From: Zoogloea sp.
GTDB taxonomy: Bacteria; Pseudomonadota; Gammaproteobacteria; Burkholderiales; Rhodocyclaceae
Assembly (NCBI GenBank): GCA_016703645.1
Contig: JADJBR010000003.1
Location: forward strand, 46,848-110,847
Direction: 5' to 3'
Length of the DNA stretch: 64,000 bases
Each line of letters starts with the position of its first letter. Position 1 is the stretch's first letter. Shown here in pieces: positions 27,670 to 38,351 of the stretch. Under the pieces are notes generated by a model. The model was not told the origin of the DNA, ran no database searches, and saw only the letters and a list, made by a program, of their open reading frames with translations. A program made the translations under genes and the position numbers.

Positions 27670-27996
27670 TTAGCCGGCAGTCCGCGACTTCTTCTCGTCG
27701 ATGCCCGACACGCCCTCGCGGCGGCGGAATTCGGCGAGCACGTCGTCCACGGACAGGCCGAAGTGATGCAGCAGGATCAGGGTATGGAACCACACGTCGG
27801 TGACTTCCCAGACCACATGGAGCAAGTCCTTGTCTTTCGCGGCCATGATGGTTTCGGCGGCTTCCTCGGCAACCTTCTTGCAGATTGCGTCGGTTCCCTT
27901 GTGGAAAAGCCCGGACACATAGGACGACTCGGGGTCGGCATCCTTGCGTGCGACAAGGGTCTCGGAAACACGGTGCAGCACTTCGATATCGATCAT
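27670..27996 (-). CDS. hisE: Phosphoribosyl-ATP pyrophosphatase
   Basis: Second step of histidine synthesis, hydrolysing PR-ATP to PR-AMP. The 108 residues form the all-alpha MazG-like fold, with the metal-binding helix [15 protein letters not shown] and [16 protein letters not shown]. It is a stand-alone HisE, with hisI separate and overlapping its start by 4 bases. Confidence 0.95.
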   Translation of the reverse strand: MIDIEVLHRVSETLVARKDADPESSYVSGLFHKGTDAICKKVAEEAAETIMAAKDKDLLHVVWEVTDVWFHTLILLHHFGLSVDDVLAEFRRREGVSGIDEKKSRTAG

Positions 27997-28397
27997 TTGT
28001 AGATTTCCTTCGGGTCTTTGAGAACCGGGTCGACAGCCGACCAGCTGCCGTCGGAGAGGTATTTCTGGAAGAAGCAGCTACGCCGGCCGGTGTGACAGGC
28101 AATGCCCCCCACCTGCTCGATCTTCAGAAGCACCACGTCGTTATCGCAATCGATACGGATCTCGCGGATCTTCTGGGTGTGGCCGGACTCTTCGCCCTTG
28201 TGCCACAGCCTGCCACGCGACCGCGAGAAGTATACGGCTTCGCCTGTTTCAACCGTTCGCGCCAGGGCGTCACGATTCATCCAGGCAAACATCAGCACAT
28301 CGCCCGTGTCCGCATCCTGGGCAATGACGGGGATCAGACCATCCTTGTCCCAGGCCAGTTCGTCCAGCCAGGCCGAGTTATCGGGCAGGGGACTCAC
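27993..28397 (-). CDS. hisI: Phosphoribosyl-AMP cyclohydrolase
   Basis: Third step of histidine synthesis. Of 134 residues, conserved sites include [27 protein letters not shown] and the zinc-ligand region [13 protein letters not shown] with [10 protein letters not shown]. It uses a GTG start that overlaps the hisF stop (GTGA), indicating translational coupling. Confidence 0.95.
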   Translation of the reverse strand: MSPLPDNSAWLDELAWDKDGLIPVIAQDADTGDVLMFAWMNRDALARTVETGEAVYFSRSRGRLWHKGEESGHTQKIREIRIDCDNDVVLLKIEQVGGIACHTGRRSCFFQKYLSDGSWSAVDPVLKDPKEIYK

Positions 28398-29152
28398 AGG
28401 CGCACCTCGATCCCGCGGGCACGCATCAGCTCCTTGGCCTCTCGCACGGTGTGCTCGCCAAAGTGGAAAATGCTGGCCGCCAGCACCGCGTCGGCACGGC
28501 CCTGGGTGACACCGTCCGCCAGATGGTCCAGGCTGCCCACACCACCACTGGCAATCACGGGAATGGATACTGCGTCCGAAACGGCACGGGTCAGGCCAAG
28601 ATCGAAGCCATTCTTGGTGCCATCCCGATCCATGCTGGTGAGGAGGATCTCGCCGGCACCAAGGGACTCGACCTTACGCGCCCATTCGATGGCATCCAGC
28701 CCGGTACGGTTGCGCCCGCCATGGGTAAACACCTCCCACTTGCCCGGTGCGACCTGCTTGGCATCGATGGCGACGACGATGCACTGGCTGCCAACCTTGC
28801 CCGACGCGTCAGCCACCACCTGGGGGTTATTCACCGCGGCGGTATTGATGCTGACCTTGTCGGCACCGGCATTGAGCAGGCGACGCACGTCATCGACGGT
28901 GCGCACGCCACCACCGACCGTAAGCGGGATGAAGACCTGCTCGGCCACCTGCTCGACCACGTGCAGGATGATGTTGCGGTCGTCCGAGCTGGCAGTGATG
29001 TCGAGAAAGGTGATCTCGTCGGCACCCTGTTCGTCGTAGCGGCGGGCGACCTCCACCGGATCACCGGCGTCCCGCAATTCGACGAAATTGATGCCTTTCA
29101 CGACACGGCCGGCACTGACGTCGAGACAGGGGATGATGCGCTTGGCGAGCAT
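28394..29152 (-). CDS. hisF: Imidazole glycerol phosphate synthase, cyclase subunit
   Basis: TIM-barrel subunit that uses ammonia from HisH to form imidazole glycerol phosphate and AICAR. The 252 residues contain [20 protein letters not shown] at the start, catalytic Asp in [16 protein letters not shown] and the second catalytic Asp in [14 protein letters not shown]. It lies 3 bases downstream of hisA. Confidence 0.97.
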   Translation of the reverse strand: MLAKRIIPCLDVSAGRVVKGINFVELRDAGDPVEVARRYDEQGADEITFLDITASSDDRNIILHVVEQVAEQVFIPLTVGGGVRTVDDVRRLLNAGADKVSINTAAVNNPQVVADASGKVGSQCIVVAIDAKQVAPGKWEVFTHGGRNRTGLDAIEWARKVESLGAGEILLTSMDRDGTKNGFDLGLTRAVSDAVSIPVIASGGVGSLDHLADGVTQGRADAVLAASIFHFGEHTVREAKELMRARGIEVRL

Positions 29153-29155
29153 GGA

Positions 29156-29905
29156 TCAGTCGTCGGTTTCGGCAAGCTCGTCGGCGCGGGCCTGGGCCGC
29201 GGCGAAATCGAGGGTGCCTTCGTAAATGGCCCGACCGGTGATGGCGCCGGTGATGCCTTCGGATTCGACAGCGCAGAGGGCTTCCACGTCGCCGATGGCT
29301 GCGATGCCGCCGCTGGCGATGACCGGAATGCGCAGGGCCTGGGCCAGACGCACCGTTGCCTCGATATTGACGCCGGACAGCATGCCATCACGGCCGATGT
29401 CGGTGTAGATCACACCTTCGACCCCGTAGTCCTCGAACTTCTTCGCCAGATCGACGACATCGTGACCCGTGAGTTTGGACCAGCCGTCCACCGCCACTTT
29501 GCCGTCCTTGGCGTCCAGGCCGACGATGATGTGGCCCGGGAAGGCGCTGCAGGCATCGTGCAGGAAGCCGGGATTCTTGACGGCCGCGGTGCCGATGATC
29601 ACGTAACTCAGGCCGGCATCCAGGTAACGCTCGATGGTGTCCAGATCACGGATGCCGCCGCCGAGCTGCACGGGGATCTCGTCGCCCACTTCAGCGAGGA
29701 TGGCCTTGATGGCAGCACCGTTCTTGGGCTTGCCGGCAAAGGCACCGTTAAGATCCACCAGGTGCAGACGTCGGGCGCCCTGATCAATCCAGTGGCGGGC
29801 CATCGCACCGGGATCTTCGGAAAAGACCGTGGCGGCGTCCATTTCGCCTTGTTTCAGGCGCACGCAGTGACCGTCCTTGAGGTCGATAGCGGGAATCAGC
29901 AGCAT
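29156..29905 (-). CDS. hisA: ProFAR isomerase HisA
   Basis: TIM-barrel isomerase of histidine synthesis, 249 residues. It starts [20 protein letters not shown] with the catalytic Asp in AIDLKDG; the second catalytic Asp is in [13 protein letters not shown]. It is homologous to hisF beside it. It is separated from hisH by 54 bases. Confidence 0.97.
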   Translation of the reverse strand: MLLIPAIDLKDGHCVRLKQGEMDAATVFSEDPGAMARHWIDQGARRLHLVDLNGAFAGKPKNGAAIKAILAEVGDEIPVQLGGGIRDLDTIERYLDAGLSYVIIGTAAVKNPGFLHDACSAFPGHIIVGLDAKDGKVAVDGWSKLTGHDVVDLAKKFEDYGVEGVIYTDIGRDGMLSGVNIEATVRLAQALRIPVIASGGIAAIGDVEALCAVESEGITGAITGRAIYEGTLDFAAAQARADELAETDD

Positions 29906-29959
29906 AAGAGAGGGTGGTAGAGGAGTTGAAACGAGGCAGCGGGATGAAAAGAACCGGCG

Positions 29960-30598
29960 TCAGGGCTTCCAGGACATGAAGTTCGACAGGAGTTGCAAGC
30001 CCGCGTGCGCGCTCTTTTCCGGATGGAATTGGATTGCAAAGATATTAGCCTGCGCTACCGCCCCGGTAAAGGGGATGGCGTAATCGGTCGTCGCCGCCAC
30101 GATGGCAGGGTCCGCCGGGTCCACGTAGTAGCTGTGCACGTAGTAGAAGCGGGCGCCATCGTCGATGCCGGCCCACAGGGGGTGCGCCTGCTTCTGCCAC
30201 ACCTCGTTCCAGCCCATGTGGGGCACCTTCAGGCGCGAACCGTCGGCGGCCACCATGCGCTCGGCGGGAAAGCGGCGGACTTCGCCCTTGAAGATACCGA
30301 GCCCGGGCACATTGCCCTCCTCGCTGTGCTCGAAGAGCATCTGCTGCCCGATGCAGATCCCCAGGAAAGGCTTGTTCCGTGCAGCTTCCAGCACCGCGGG
30401 ACGCAGGCCGCGGGCATCGAGCTCGCGCATGCAGTCGGGCATGGCGCCCTGGCCGGGAAAGACGACCCGGTCGGCCGACAGCACTTCGGCCGGGTCAGCC
30501 GTGACCACCACGGTGTCGGCCGTGGCCACGTGCTCGATGGCCTTGGCCACCGAACGCAGGTTGCCCATGCCGTAATCGATGATCGCAACCTTGCTCAC
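29960..30598 (-). CDS. hisH: Imidazole glycerol phosphate synthase, glutaminase subunit
   Basis: Class I glutamine amidotransferase partner of HisF, 212 residues. It contains the [14 protein letters not shown] start, the nucleophile elbow [16 protein letters not shown] with catalytic Cys, and the His/Glu pair in [14 protein letters not shown]. It begins with GTG, overlapping the hisB stop by 4 bases. Confidence 0.97.
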   Translation of the reverse strand: MSKVAIIDYGMGNLRSVAKAIEHVATADTVVVTADPAEVLSADRVVFPGQGAMPDCMRELDARGLRPAVLEAARNKPFLGICIGQQMLFEHSEEGNVPGLGIFKGEVRRFPAERMVAADGSRLKVPHMGWNEVWQKQAHPLWAGIDDGARFYYVHSYYVDPADPAIVAATTDYAIPFTGAVAQANIFAIQFHPEKSAHAGLQLLSNFMSWKP

Positions 30599-31182
30599 AG
30601 GGCCCCCTTGGTGGACGGAATCACGCCGGCCTGGCGCGGATCGGGCGTCACCGCCATGCGCAGGGCGCGGCCAAAGGCCTTGAAGGCGGTTTCACACTGG
30701 TGATGGGCGTTGCGGCCCTTCAGGTTGTCGATGTGCAGGGACACCAGGGCATGATTCACGAAGCCCTGGAAGAACTCATACACGAGCTGGGTGTCGAGGG
30801 CGCCGATCATGCCGGCGGTGAAGGGGATCTCAAACTCCAGGCCGGGGCGGCCGGACAGATCCACCACCACCCGGGACAGGGCCTCGTCCAGGGGCACGTA
30901 GGCGTGGCCGTAGCGGGTCAGGCCCTTCTTGTCACCAACGGCCTTCGCGAAGGCCTGGCCCAGGGCGATACCCACGTCCTCGACCGTGTGGTGGCCGTCG
31001 ATGTGCAGGTCACCGGCACATTCGATCTCGATGTCGAAGCAGCCGTGACGGGCGATCTGGTCGAGCATGTGATCGAAGAAACCGATACCGGTGTTGAGCT
31101 GACTCTTGCCCGAGCCGTCCAGGTCGAGTCTGACCCGGATTTTCGTCTCGAGGGTATCGCGGGAGATTTCGGCTTGCCGCAT
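30595..31182 (-). CDS. hisB: Imidazoleglycerol-phosphate dehydratase
   Basis: Manganese-dependent dehydratase of histidine synthesis; monofunctional, 195 residues. Metal-binding motifs [22 protein letters not shown], and later [11 protein letters not shown] and [20 protein letters not shown] are present. The start at 31182 (MRQAEISRD) is chosen because it matches the family length, and a probable -10 box (TATCAT in the coding direction, near 31229-31234) overlaps the alternative upstream ATG at 31230. First gene of the minus-strand his-tat run. Confidence 0.94.
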   Translation of the reverse strand: MRQAEISRDTLETKIRVRLDLDGSGKSQLNTGIGFFDHMLDQIARHGCFDIEIECAGDLHIDGHHTVEDVGIALGQAFAKAVGDKKGLTRYGHAYVPLDEALSRVVVDLSGRPGLEFEIPFTAGMIGALDTQLVYEFFQGFVNHALVSLHIDNLKGRNAHHQCETAFKAFGRALRMAVTPDPRQAGVIPSTKGAL

Positions 31183-31290
31183 TGCGCTGATTTCCGGAGA
31201 ACTGTTAGAACGGGGGAACGAATGGGCCATGATAGCATCTAGCGTTTTTATCGTCCCTTGCGGCGCCACTCGCCGCCGCGCAGATCAGTC
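31183..31290. promoter_or_regulatory. Divergent hisB / hisC promoter region
   Basis: The 108 bases between divergent hisB and hisC must hold both promoters. On the minus strand, TATCAT near 31229-31234 is a reasonable -10 element for hisB, but no clear -35 is seen. No promoter for hisC was convincingly recognised. Confidence 0.4.
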
Positions 31291-32382
31291 ATGAGCCGTT
31301 TCTGGAGCCCCGTCGTCCACGACCTGACCCCCTACGTCCCCGGTGAGCAGCCCAAGCTCGCCAAGCTGGTCAAGCTCAACACCAACGAAAACCCCTACCC
31401 GCCCAGCCCCCGTGCCCTCGAAGCCATTCGTGCCGAACTGGGCGAGGACGCCGACCGCCTCAAGCTCTACCCCGACCCCACCGGCAGCCAGCTGAAGGCC
31501 GCCGTCGCCCGCCACTTCGACGTGCCGGCCGAATGGGTCTTCGTGGGCAACAGCTCCGACGAAGTCCTGGCCCATACCTTCCAGGGCTTGCTCAAACACG
31601 AGGCGCCGCTGCTCTTCCCGGACATCACCTACAGCTTCTACCCGGTCTACTGTGGCCTCTACGGCATTGACTTCGAAGCCATTCCCCTCGATGCCCAGTT
31701 CGCCATCCGCGTAGACGACTACATCGCGCGGGGCGCCGGCCAGGTCGGCGCGGTGATCTTCCCCAACCCCAACGCCCCCACCGGGCGGCTCCTGCCCCTG
31801 GCCGACATCGCCCGCCTGGCCGAGGCCCTGCCCGATGCGCCCATCGTCATTGATGAGGCCTACGTGGATTTCGGCGGCCTCGACGTGATCCCCACGGCCG
31901 TCGCGCTGATCCGCCGCCACCCCAACATCCTGGTCACCCAGACCCTCTCCAAGTCCCGCTCCCTGGCCGGGCTGCGGGTCGGTTTCGCCATCGGCCAGCC
32001 GGAGCTCATCGAAGCGCTGACCCGGGTCAAGGACAGCTTCAACTCCTACCCCCTGGACCGGCTGGCCCTGGTGGGTGCCAGCGCAGCCATGGACGACGAG
32101 GCGTGGTTCGATACCACCCGCCGCCAGGTCATCGCCAGTCGCAACGCCCTGTCGGCCAGTCTGGCCGGGCTGGGTTTCGACGTGCTGCCCTCCGCCGCCA
32201 ACTTCGTCTTCGCCCGTCACCCCCGGCGGGACGCGGCCGCCCTGGCAGCCGCCCTGCGCGATCGCAGCATCATCGTGCGGCACTTCAAGGCCGAGCGCAT
32301 CGACCAGTTCCTGCGCATCACCGTCGGCACCGACGCCCAGTGCGCCCTGCTGATTGACGCCCTGCGCGAGATCCTGGCCTGA
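31291..32382 (+). CDS. hisC: Histidinol-phosphate aminotransferase
   Basis: PLP-dependent fold-type I aminotransferase, 363 residues. It shows [13 protein letters not shown] at the N-terminus, the [14 protein letters not shown] Asn site, DEAYVDFGG with the PLP Asp, and the [16 protein letters not shown] Schiff-base Lys region. The start ATG at 31291 fits the family N-terminus; a TTG further upstream is less likely. Unusually for the cluster it is divergent from the other his genes. Confidence 0.96.
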   Translation: MSRFWSPVVHDLTPYVPGEQPKLAKLVKLNTNENPYPPSPRALEAIRAELGEDADRLKLYPDPTGSQLKAAVARHFDVPAEWVFVGNSSDEVLAHTFQGLLKHEAPLLFPDITYSFYPVYCGLYGIDFEAIPLDAQFAIRVDDYIARGAGQVGAVIFPNPNAPTGRLLPLADIARLAEALPDAPIVIDEAYVDFGGLDVIPTAVALIRRHPNILVTQTLSKSRSLAGLRVGFAIGQPELIEALTRVKDSFNSYPLDRLALVGASAAMDDEAWFDTTRRQVIASRNALSASLAGLGFDVLPSAANFVFARHPRRDAAALAAALRDRSIIVRHFKAERIDQFLRITVGTDAQCALLIDALREILA

Positions 32383-32404
32383 GCCTCACCCGCCCCTGAA
32401 CGCA

Positions 32405-32431
32405 ATTCGGGCGCCCCTGGGGCGCCCGAAT
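32405..32431. terminator. Hairpin between hisC and FKBP gene
   Basis: A 12-bp inverted repeat (32405-32416 with 32420-32431) lies between the convergent 3' ends of hisC and the peptidyl-prolyl isomerase gene. Ends are A/T but not a long U-run, so it is a plausible bidirectional terminator. Confidence 0.65.
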
Positions 32432-32459
32432 CACTTGATGCGGCAGCAAGGGGCGTGGA

Positions 32460-32804
32460 TCACTTCACCGCCAGCAGCTCCACTTCGAACACCAGGGTGG
32501 CGTTGGGGGGGATCACGCCGCCGGCACCACGGGCACCGTAGCCCAGGTTCGGCGGGATGGTCAGCTTGCGACGACCGCCCACCTTCATGCCCTGCACACC
32601 TTCATCCCAACCCGAGATCACGTGGCGTGCGCCGAGGGGAAAGACAAAGGGGTCGTTGCGATCCTTGCTGGAATCGAACTTCTTGCCGTCGGTAAGCCAG
32701 CCGGTGTAGTGCACCTGGACGTGCTGGCCAGCGGTTGCCTCGGGGCCGGTGCCCACTTCCAGATCTTCGATGACGAGGCCGCTCGCCGTGGTGGTTTGGG
32801 TCAT
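32460..32804 (-). CDS. FKBP-type peptidyl-prolyl isomerase
   Basis: Small single-domain FKBP of 114 residues without signal peptide, so cytoplasmic. Family features: [37 protein letters not shown], and [23 protein letters not shown]. It is preceded by a good AAGGAG ribosome-binding site. Confidence 0.94.
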   Translation of the reverse strand: MTQTTTASGLVIEDLEVGTGPEATAGQHVQVHYTGWLTDGKKFDSSKDRNDPFVFPLGARHVISGWDEGVQGMKVGGRRKLTIPPNLGYGARGAGGVIPPNATLVFEVELLAVK

Positions 32805-32839
32805 GGAATGCTCCTTGTGAATGACCGCCGGATTCTATT

Positions 32840-33394
32840 TCAAGTGGCCTTCACACGCTTGGCGAACTTGCTGCGGAACTTCGCCACCTTGGGTGCCACC
32901 ACGTACTGGCAATAGGGCTGATGCGCGTTGCGGCTGAAGTAATCGTGGTGATAGGGCTCCGCCGGCCAGAAGCGGGGGGCAGCGAGAATCTCGGTGACGA
33001 TGGGCGCGCCGAAGTGAGCCTCCTCGTTCAGCTCGGCCACCTTCTGCCGGGCAAGGTCCTCCTGCTCCGGCGTGGTGGCGAAGATCGCCGAACGATACTG
33101 GGTGCCCACGTCATTGCCCTGGCGATTGGGCGTCGTCGGATCGTGGATGGCGAAGAAGATGTCGAGCAGGTCCGGGAAGGTGATCACCCCCGGTTCAAAC
33201 TCGATGCGCACCGCCTCCGCATGGCCGGTATCACCATCGCAGATACGCTCGTAGGTGGGCGTGTCCACATGACCACCGATGTAGCCGGAGGTCACGCTGC
33301 GCACGCCATCCGCCCCCAAGTATACCGCTTCAAGGCACCAGAAGCAGCCGCCGGCCAGGATGGCCAGCTCGGTTTTCGGAGAATTATCTGCCAT
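32840..33394 (-). CDS. msrA: Peptide methionine sulfoxide reductase MsrA
   Basis: Repairs S-methionine sulfoxide using a catalytic Cys. The 184 residues contain AGGCFWCLEAVYLGADGV with the GCFW catalytic site, GYIGGHVDTPTYERICDGDTGHAE, and a C-terminal YHHDYFSRNAHQPYCQ resolving region. The start at 33394 (MADNSPKTE) overlaps the end of the upstream DUF2189 gene by 11 bases; further upstream codons are unlikely. Confidence 0.95.
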   Translation of the reverse strand: MADNSPKTELAILAGGCFWCLEAVYLGADGVRSVTSGYIGGHVDTPTYERICDGDTGHAEAVRIEFEPGVITFPDLLDIFFAIHDPTTPNRQGNDVGTQYRSAIFATTPEQEDLARQKVAELNEEAHFGAPIVTEILAAPRFWPAEPYHHDYFSRNAHQPYCQYVVAPKVAKFRSKFAKRVKAT

Positions 33395-34157
33395 GACAGT
33401 CCTGAACAAGTGATGAGGTATCCGGCAGACCTTGATCCGGCGGAAAGATTTCAAGATAGATGAGATCGCTGGCAAAGGCGAGACAGGGCAGACTCAGCAA
33501 CAGCAGCGGCGGGCACAGAATGGTGGCGATCACCGCCACCGCGAGCACCAGGCCCCACACCAGCATCGCCCCGAAATTGGCAAACACGGCCTTCACGCTG
33601 GCCGTGACCGCCTCGACCAGATTGGCCCTGCGATCGAACAGCAGGGGCACGGAGAATGCCGAGATACAGAACACGATGAAAGCCAGCACCGCCCCCATCA
33701 CCCCGGTCAGCGCATGAAAGCGCAGCACCTGCCCGGCCTCCGGAGCGGCCCCCACGCCGATCATGAAGCTGTACACCGTGGCGGCATCGGTGATCCAGAT
33801 CAGGAACAGCAGCGCACACACCCCTGCCACCACCCACAGGCCCCGGGGCGCCCCACGAAAGGCCGCCACCACCTGCCCCATGCCGGGGCGCAGCCCCGCC
33901 GCGCGGGCCCGGCGCAGGGCAATGAAGCCGCTCAGCACCGCCGGCCCCACCAGCAGGAAACCGCCGGCAAAGGGCAGGATCATCTGGGCAAGGTCGAGCC
34001 ACAGCAGCAGGGCGAAGATCAGCACGCCGATCAGCACGAAAACAGCGGCAAAGCCGGCCGCCGGCTTCAGGCAGCCACGCAACTGACGCCAGCCCTCGGC
34101 CAGGGCTGCGAGCACGACGGCGCCGGAAATGCGGCGAGGATCAAGACGGATGGACAT
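33384..34157 (-). CDS. DUF2189 family membrane protein
   Basis: Conserved integral membrane protein of 257 residues with about six hydrophobic segments. It has the family traits WRQLRGCLKPAAGFAAVF near the start, GGFLLVGPAVLSGFIALRR, and FCISAFSVPLLFDRRANLVEA. Function unknown; in many proteobacteria such proteins neighbour respiratory genes, but not here. It overlaps msrA by 11 bases. Confidence 0.82.
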   Translation of the reverse strand: MSIRLDPRRISGAVVLAALAEGWRQLRGCLKPAAGFAAVFVLIGVLIFALLLWLDLAQMILPFAGGFLLVGPAVLSGFIALRRARAAGLRPGMGQVVAAFRGAPRGLWVVAGVCALLFLIWITDAATVYSFMIGVGAAPEAGQVLRFHALTGVMGAVLAFIVFCISAFSVPLLFDRRANLVEAVTASVKAVFANFGAMLVWGLVLAVAVIATILCPPLLLLSLPCLAFASDLIYLEIFPPDQGLPDTSSLVQDCHGR

Positions 34158-34251
34158 GGCGAACTCCTGGCGGACGGCCTTCCATCTCGCCCAAAGCCCC
34201 CGGCGCCGTCCATGACCGGGATCAATTGCCCCGGCCGGGCATGCAAACGCC

Positions 34252-37200
34252 TTACTTGAACGAGATGGAGTACAGGGCGTCGAGGGCGTTTTCGCTGCCT
34301 GCCCGGCCGATCACCGAGATGCGACGGGTCAGCTGGTAGGTGAGCTTGACCACGCTGGACGTCCCGGAAATACTCTGCTCGAAGGACAGCATGGCCCGGG
34401 ACGACAGACGCTTGCCGATCGTGATGACCTGACCGGGCACGGAGGCCACGTTGCTCGACGATGCGCTGGAAGCGGTGCCCGTCACGCTACCGGTCGCCAC
34501 GCTGCTGGTCTGAACCCGGGTGCGAGGATCGACGCTGGAGCCGAAGGAGATCTCGTCGAATCCCAACGCGCTGGCCAGCCCGGCCGAGAGCCCGGCACCG
34601 GTGCCACCCAGCAGGGCCTGGGCCGCGGGGAGCAGCAAGGCCATTTCACCACCGGAGCCCTGATCGGGTGGACGGCCAAGAACGATCCAGCCGAGCTTCT
34701 CCGGATCAGGCACATTGGGCTCGGACACCAGCCGCACCACCGGCCGACGGGCCGTGCCGGTAATACCCACCCCAGCCTCCACCGCGAGCCCCTTGCGCAA
34801 GGCCACCACGTTGAGTCCCGGATTGGTCACCGGCCCGTTGAAGGTGACGATGCCGCGCTCGATGGACAAGCGCTGGCCGTAGCCATCGAAGAGACCGCCC
34901 TGGGTGGTGATGACGCCGGTGGCACTGAGGGGCCGCCCATCGCCCGACTGCAGACGAAGCTCACCGGCGAGGCGGGTATCCAGCCCCAGGGCCTTCACAT
35001 AGAGGGCATTCCCCAGGCTGAGGGTCAGATCCACCCCCATGCTGAACGGACTTGCCGGCGTCTTCTCGGTTCGGCGCGGGTCGACCACCTCCACGTCATC
35101 GCCGAGGCTGGGCGCCGGCGTCCGGGACAATTCGACGAAACCCGCATCCGCGGCCAGGCGGCCCTTGAGGTGGGCCGAGTTCCAGCCACTCAAGACCTCT
35201 CCCTCACCGCTCAGCACCAGCCACTGGTCAGCCCGCTGCAGGAGGGGCAAACGATCCGCCTTGAAACTGAAACGTCCCTCCCCGCTGGCCAACTGGATGG
35301 CGCCCGCCGCCCTGAGGGTGCCCGGCTCCCGGGTCAGACGCGCCACATCGATGCGGTTCTCCCGCGGCTTGACCCGGTTGGGCGACGCGAAACTAAGCTC
35401 GTCGAGGCGCAACACCTCCCGGTTGAACTCCGCCACCAAAGTGCCACCTGAAAGGTGCAGCCCCTGGTCGGCCATCACGAAATCGAGCTTCTCGCCGCGC
35501 AGGCGCCCCGCCGTTTCGGGGCGCGCCGGAGTGCCGGCCAGGGTGAACTCGCCCCTCAGGCTGCCATCGGTCTTCAGGTTCTGGTCGGCCAGGGGCCCCG
35601 CCCAGGCGATGGATGGCATGTCGAGGCTGGCCGACCCCAGCAACGGCGCGCCGGGCACCAGGCGCAGGCGGCCATCGGCCGTGCGCTCGGCCAGGGCCGT
35701 GCCCGCCCCGGCCAGACTGCCAAGCCGGCTACCGTGGGCACTGAAGCCGAAGGCCAGCCGGCTGGCCGCCGCCGAGAGAGTGAATTGCAGATCATCCAGG
35801 CCGAGGCGCACCGGCGTGTCGCCCTGCAGGATCAGATCGCCCTTCTCCCGGTAGAGACGAACGAAGCCATTGGCTTGCTCCCCGATGTCCACATCCCATT
35901 CACCCCCCATCTGCAGGGAATCCCCCTGGCGCCGCACCGCACGGGTGGCCGGGTCGAGGTTCACCCCCACCTGCACGCCGCTGACCCGCCCCCGGGCCAC
36001 CAGGTGGCGGGCCTGCCAGCGCGTCTCCTCAAAACGGTAAAGCCCTCCTGCACCGCCGCGAAACTCGGCAGTGCCCAGCCGCAACATGTCCCCGGACAGG
36101 AGCAATGCGGCCGGCCCCAGCAGACGGACCGGATAGTCGCCCGTCACCTCGACACCCTCCAGCCGCCCTTCCCAGCGGGGGCCATCGGAAAGACGGCCCG
36201 CCAGGGTCGTGACCGCCGAATGCTGGCGCAGACCATGAACCTCGATCCGGGTGCTGTTGGCCTCCCGGGTTCCCGTCAGGATCAGGCTGGCCCGGCGCAC
36301 CAGGACTTCCGCATCGCTGCCGCTGCGTAGGCCTGCCAGGGCCAGTTGCAGGGACAGTTCCCCGCCGCGGCCCGCGCCCATGCGCCCCTGCCCATTGACG
36401 GCATCGATACGCAAGCCACCTGCCGCCAGCTTGTCACCCAGCACGGCCAGCTCGCCCGCCGGCTGGGCCAGGGTGCCACGGAACACCCCATCGGCCTTGA
36501 TGCGCCCACCCAGGCCATGGCCGAGGGCGGCCAGCGCGGGGGCGTCCACATGCAGTTCGAGGGCATCGCCGGGGCGGCCGTAGCGCCCCCGGGCAGTCAG
36601 ACGGTTGCCGGCCAGATCGAGGGCGAGATTGCCCCGGGTGAGCGCGCCCCCCTCCAGGGCCAGCTCACCCTTGCCGGCCAGGGGCTTGCCCTCGAGCTGA
36701 CTGGGGGCCAGCTCGAAATTCAGGCTCCCCGCAAGATGCGGTGCACGCTTTCCGCTCAACTCAAAGCGGGCATTCAGATCGGCCGGTGGAGCCGCCGTGG
36801 CGAAGGCCCGGGGGTCGAACTGGCTCAGCCGTCCGCTGGCTTCGAACGCGCCCGCGCCTTCGAGGGACAGCTTGCCGCTCAAGGCCAGGCGGGCGGAGCG
36901 GGCCACGGCCAGGGCCTCGTCCAGGTGAATCACGCCACCCGCCTGACGGGCCTTGAGGCGCAGGGACAGGCGGGTGTCGCTCAGATCTGCACCAAGGGTC
37001 TGGGCGTCGGCATCGGCGCGGGCAGTGATGACCCCGGCGATGCGCGTGGTCACGGCACGCTGGTCGAGGCGCCGGGCGTCGAGGCCGGCAATGCGCAGAT
37101 CCGCGTCGAGCTGACCGAAGCCGGGTGTGGCGGGGGCCGGCGCCTTCCAGCGCAAGGTGCCGGTGGCACGCCCCTGGCCCGGCAGGCGCAGATCCACGCT

Positions 37201-38298
37201 TGACGCGGCCAGCTCACCCCGGGCCCAGCGCAGGCTGGCACTCAGGCTCTCCACGGGCAGTGCGCCACGGTCGTATGTGCCCGGCCGATGATTGACCACG
37301 CGCAAAGGGCCGCTGATCACCCAGTCGGCCAGCGCCACGGGCGGCCCGGAGGCGGCGCCGGACGCAGCCACCGGCGTCAGGTCCAGGTCCACGTCGAGGC
37401 GGGCCTGCGGCGCACCAGCGTGGAAGCGCGCCGGATCCACGTCACGCAGCAGCAGCCGCGCCGAGCGCAGGGGCAAGGCCGCAAAGGGCGTCACCACCCC
37501 GTGCGCCTCCCCCGTCAAGCCGGCACCCTCGGCCCGGGCCTGCAGCTTCAGACTCTCCAGGGTGCCGGCGGCATCCGCCTGCACTTCATAGGCTTCACCC
37601 TCATGCAGGGTGGAAAGATGGGCCCGGGCCACAAGATCGAAGGGGCGGCGGCCATCCAGCTCGCCCTCCGCCGTCAGTTGCCCGAAGGGTGCGACAGCGC
37701 GCAGACCGGAGACACGGTGCTGACGGCCATCGGAATCGAGCTTGCCGGCCAGGGCGGTGAGCACCAGATCCGGCTCGGCGGGTTTCCCGTCCACCAGCGC
37801 ACCAATGCGCAGGCGGTCGATGGCGAGCTTGTCGAGATGCACCGCCACCGGAAGTTCGAGACCCAATGGCAGGGTGGCCGGCTCGGCGCTGGCTGCGGTC
37901 GCCACGGAAAGATCCGCCGCGCTCAGGGTGGACACATCCAGCGTGCCGCCCATCAGGGCACCAGGGCGCCAGTCCATGCGCAGATCGATAACATCCACCT
38001 GCAGGGTGGACGTATGCACCTGCACCGATTCCGCCCGCAGTTGTCCGAGCAGATAACCCTGGGGCTTGTTGATACGGAGCATGCCGCCACTGAAGTGGTG
38101 GGCGAGCCCGGCCGCCGCCTGCAGCCCCGATTCGGTGGCGCCCAGCCAGCCGACCACTAGCAGCACAAGCACGAAGAGGCTGATGCAGGCCCCCAGCACA
38201 CCCCGCGTCAGGCCCGCAAGCAAGCCTTCCCGGGCGGGCCGGGGCGCCGCCTCGGCACGGGGATCAGGGCCGGCGGGGTCGGCCGGTGCGTCGCTCAT
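34252..38298 (-). CDS. tamB: Translocation and assembly module protein TamB
   Basis: Very large (1348-residue) inner-membrane-anchored, AsmA-like bridge protein implicated in lipid transport and outer-membrane protein assembly. A single N-terminal membrane span (GLLAGLTRGVLGACISLFVLV) is followed by over 1000 residues of repetitive beta structure and the conserved C-terminal TamB domain, including LGWIVLGRPPDQGSGGEM and a C-terminus ending in Phe-Lys (DALYSISFK). Its usual outer-membrane partner TamA is not adjacent; trpC precedes it 53 bases upstream. Confidence 0.93.
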   Translation of the reverse strand: MSDAPADPAGPDPRAEAAPRPAREGLLAGLTRGVLGACISLFVLVLLVVGWLGATESGLQAAAGLAHHFSGGMLRINKPQGYLLGQLRAESVQVHTSTLQVDVIDLRMDWRPGALMGGTLDVSTLSAADLSVATAASAEPATLPLGLELPVAVHLDKLAIDRLRIGALVDGKPAEPDLVLTALAGKLDSDGRQHRVSGLRAVAPFGQLTAEGELDGRRPFDLVARAHLSTLHEGEAYEVQADAAGTLESLKLQARAEGAGLTGEAHGVVTPFAALPLRSARLLLRDVDPARFHAGAPQARLDVDLDLTPVAASGAASGPPVALADWVISGPLRVVNHRPGTYDRGALPVESLSASLRWARGELAASSVDLRLPGQGRATGTLRWKAPAPATPGFGQLDADLRIAGLDARRLDQRAVTTRIAGVITARADADAQTLGADLSDTRLSLRLKARQAGGVIHLDEALAVARSARLALSGKLSLEGAGAFEASGRLSQFDPRAFATAAPPADLNARFELSGKRAPHLAGSLNFELAPSQLEGKPLAGKGELALEGGALTRGNLALDLAGNRLTARGRYGRPGDALELHVDAPALAALGHGLGGRIKADGVFRGTLAQPAGELAVLGDKLAAGGLRIDAVNGQGRMGAGRGGELSLQLALAGLRSGSDAEVLVRRASLILTGTREANSTRIEVHGLRQHSAVTTLAGRLSDGPRWEGRLEGVEVTGDYPVRLLGPAALLLSGDMLRLGTAEFRGGAGGLYRFEETRWQARHLVARGRVSGVQVGVNLDPATRAVRRQGDSLQMGGEWDVDIGEQANGFVRLYREKGDLILQGDTPVRLGLDDLQFTLSAAASRLAFGFSAHGSRLGSLAGAGTALAERTADGRLRLVPGAPLLGSASLDMPSIAWAGPLADQNLKTDGSLRGEFTLAGTPARPETAGRLRGEKLDFVMADQGLHLSGGTLVAEFNREVLRLDELSFASPNRVKPRENRIDVARLTREPGTLRAAGAIQLASGEGRFSFKADRLPLLQRADQWLVLSGEGEVLSGWNSAHLKGRLAADAGFVELSRTPAPSLGDDVEVVDPRRTEKTPASPFSMGVDLTLSLGNALYVKALGLDTRLAGELRLQSGDGRPLSATGVITTQGGLFDGYGQRLSIERGIVTFNGPVTNPGLNVVALRKGLAVEAGVGITGTARRPVVRLVSEPNVPDPEKLGWIVLGRPPDQGSGGEMALLLPAAQALLGGTGAGLSAGLASALGFDEISFGSSVDPRTRVQTSSVATGSVTGTASSASSSNVASVPGQVITIGKRLSSRAMLSFEQSISGTSSVVKLTYQLTRRISVIGRAGSENALDALYSISFK

Positions 38299-38351
38299 CG
38301 CCCGGAGCGTGCAAGGAACTCGGGCCGCGCAGAAGACCTGATCACACGCGC

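Noticed and set aside
25699-31182. tatABC next to his genes as a novel association
   Set aside because: This order (hisBHAFIE-hinT-tatABC) is common in betaproteobacteria.
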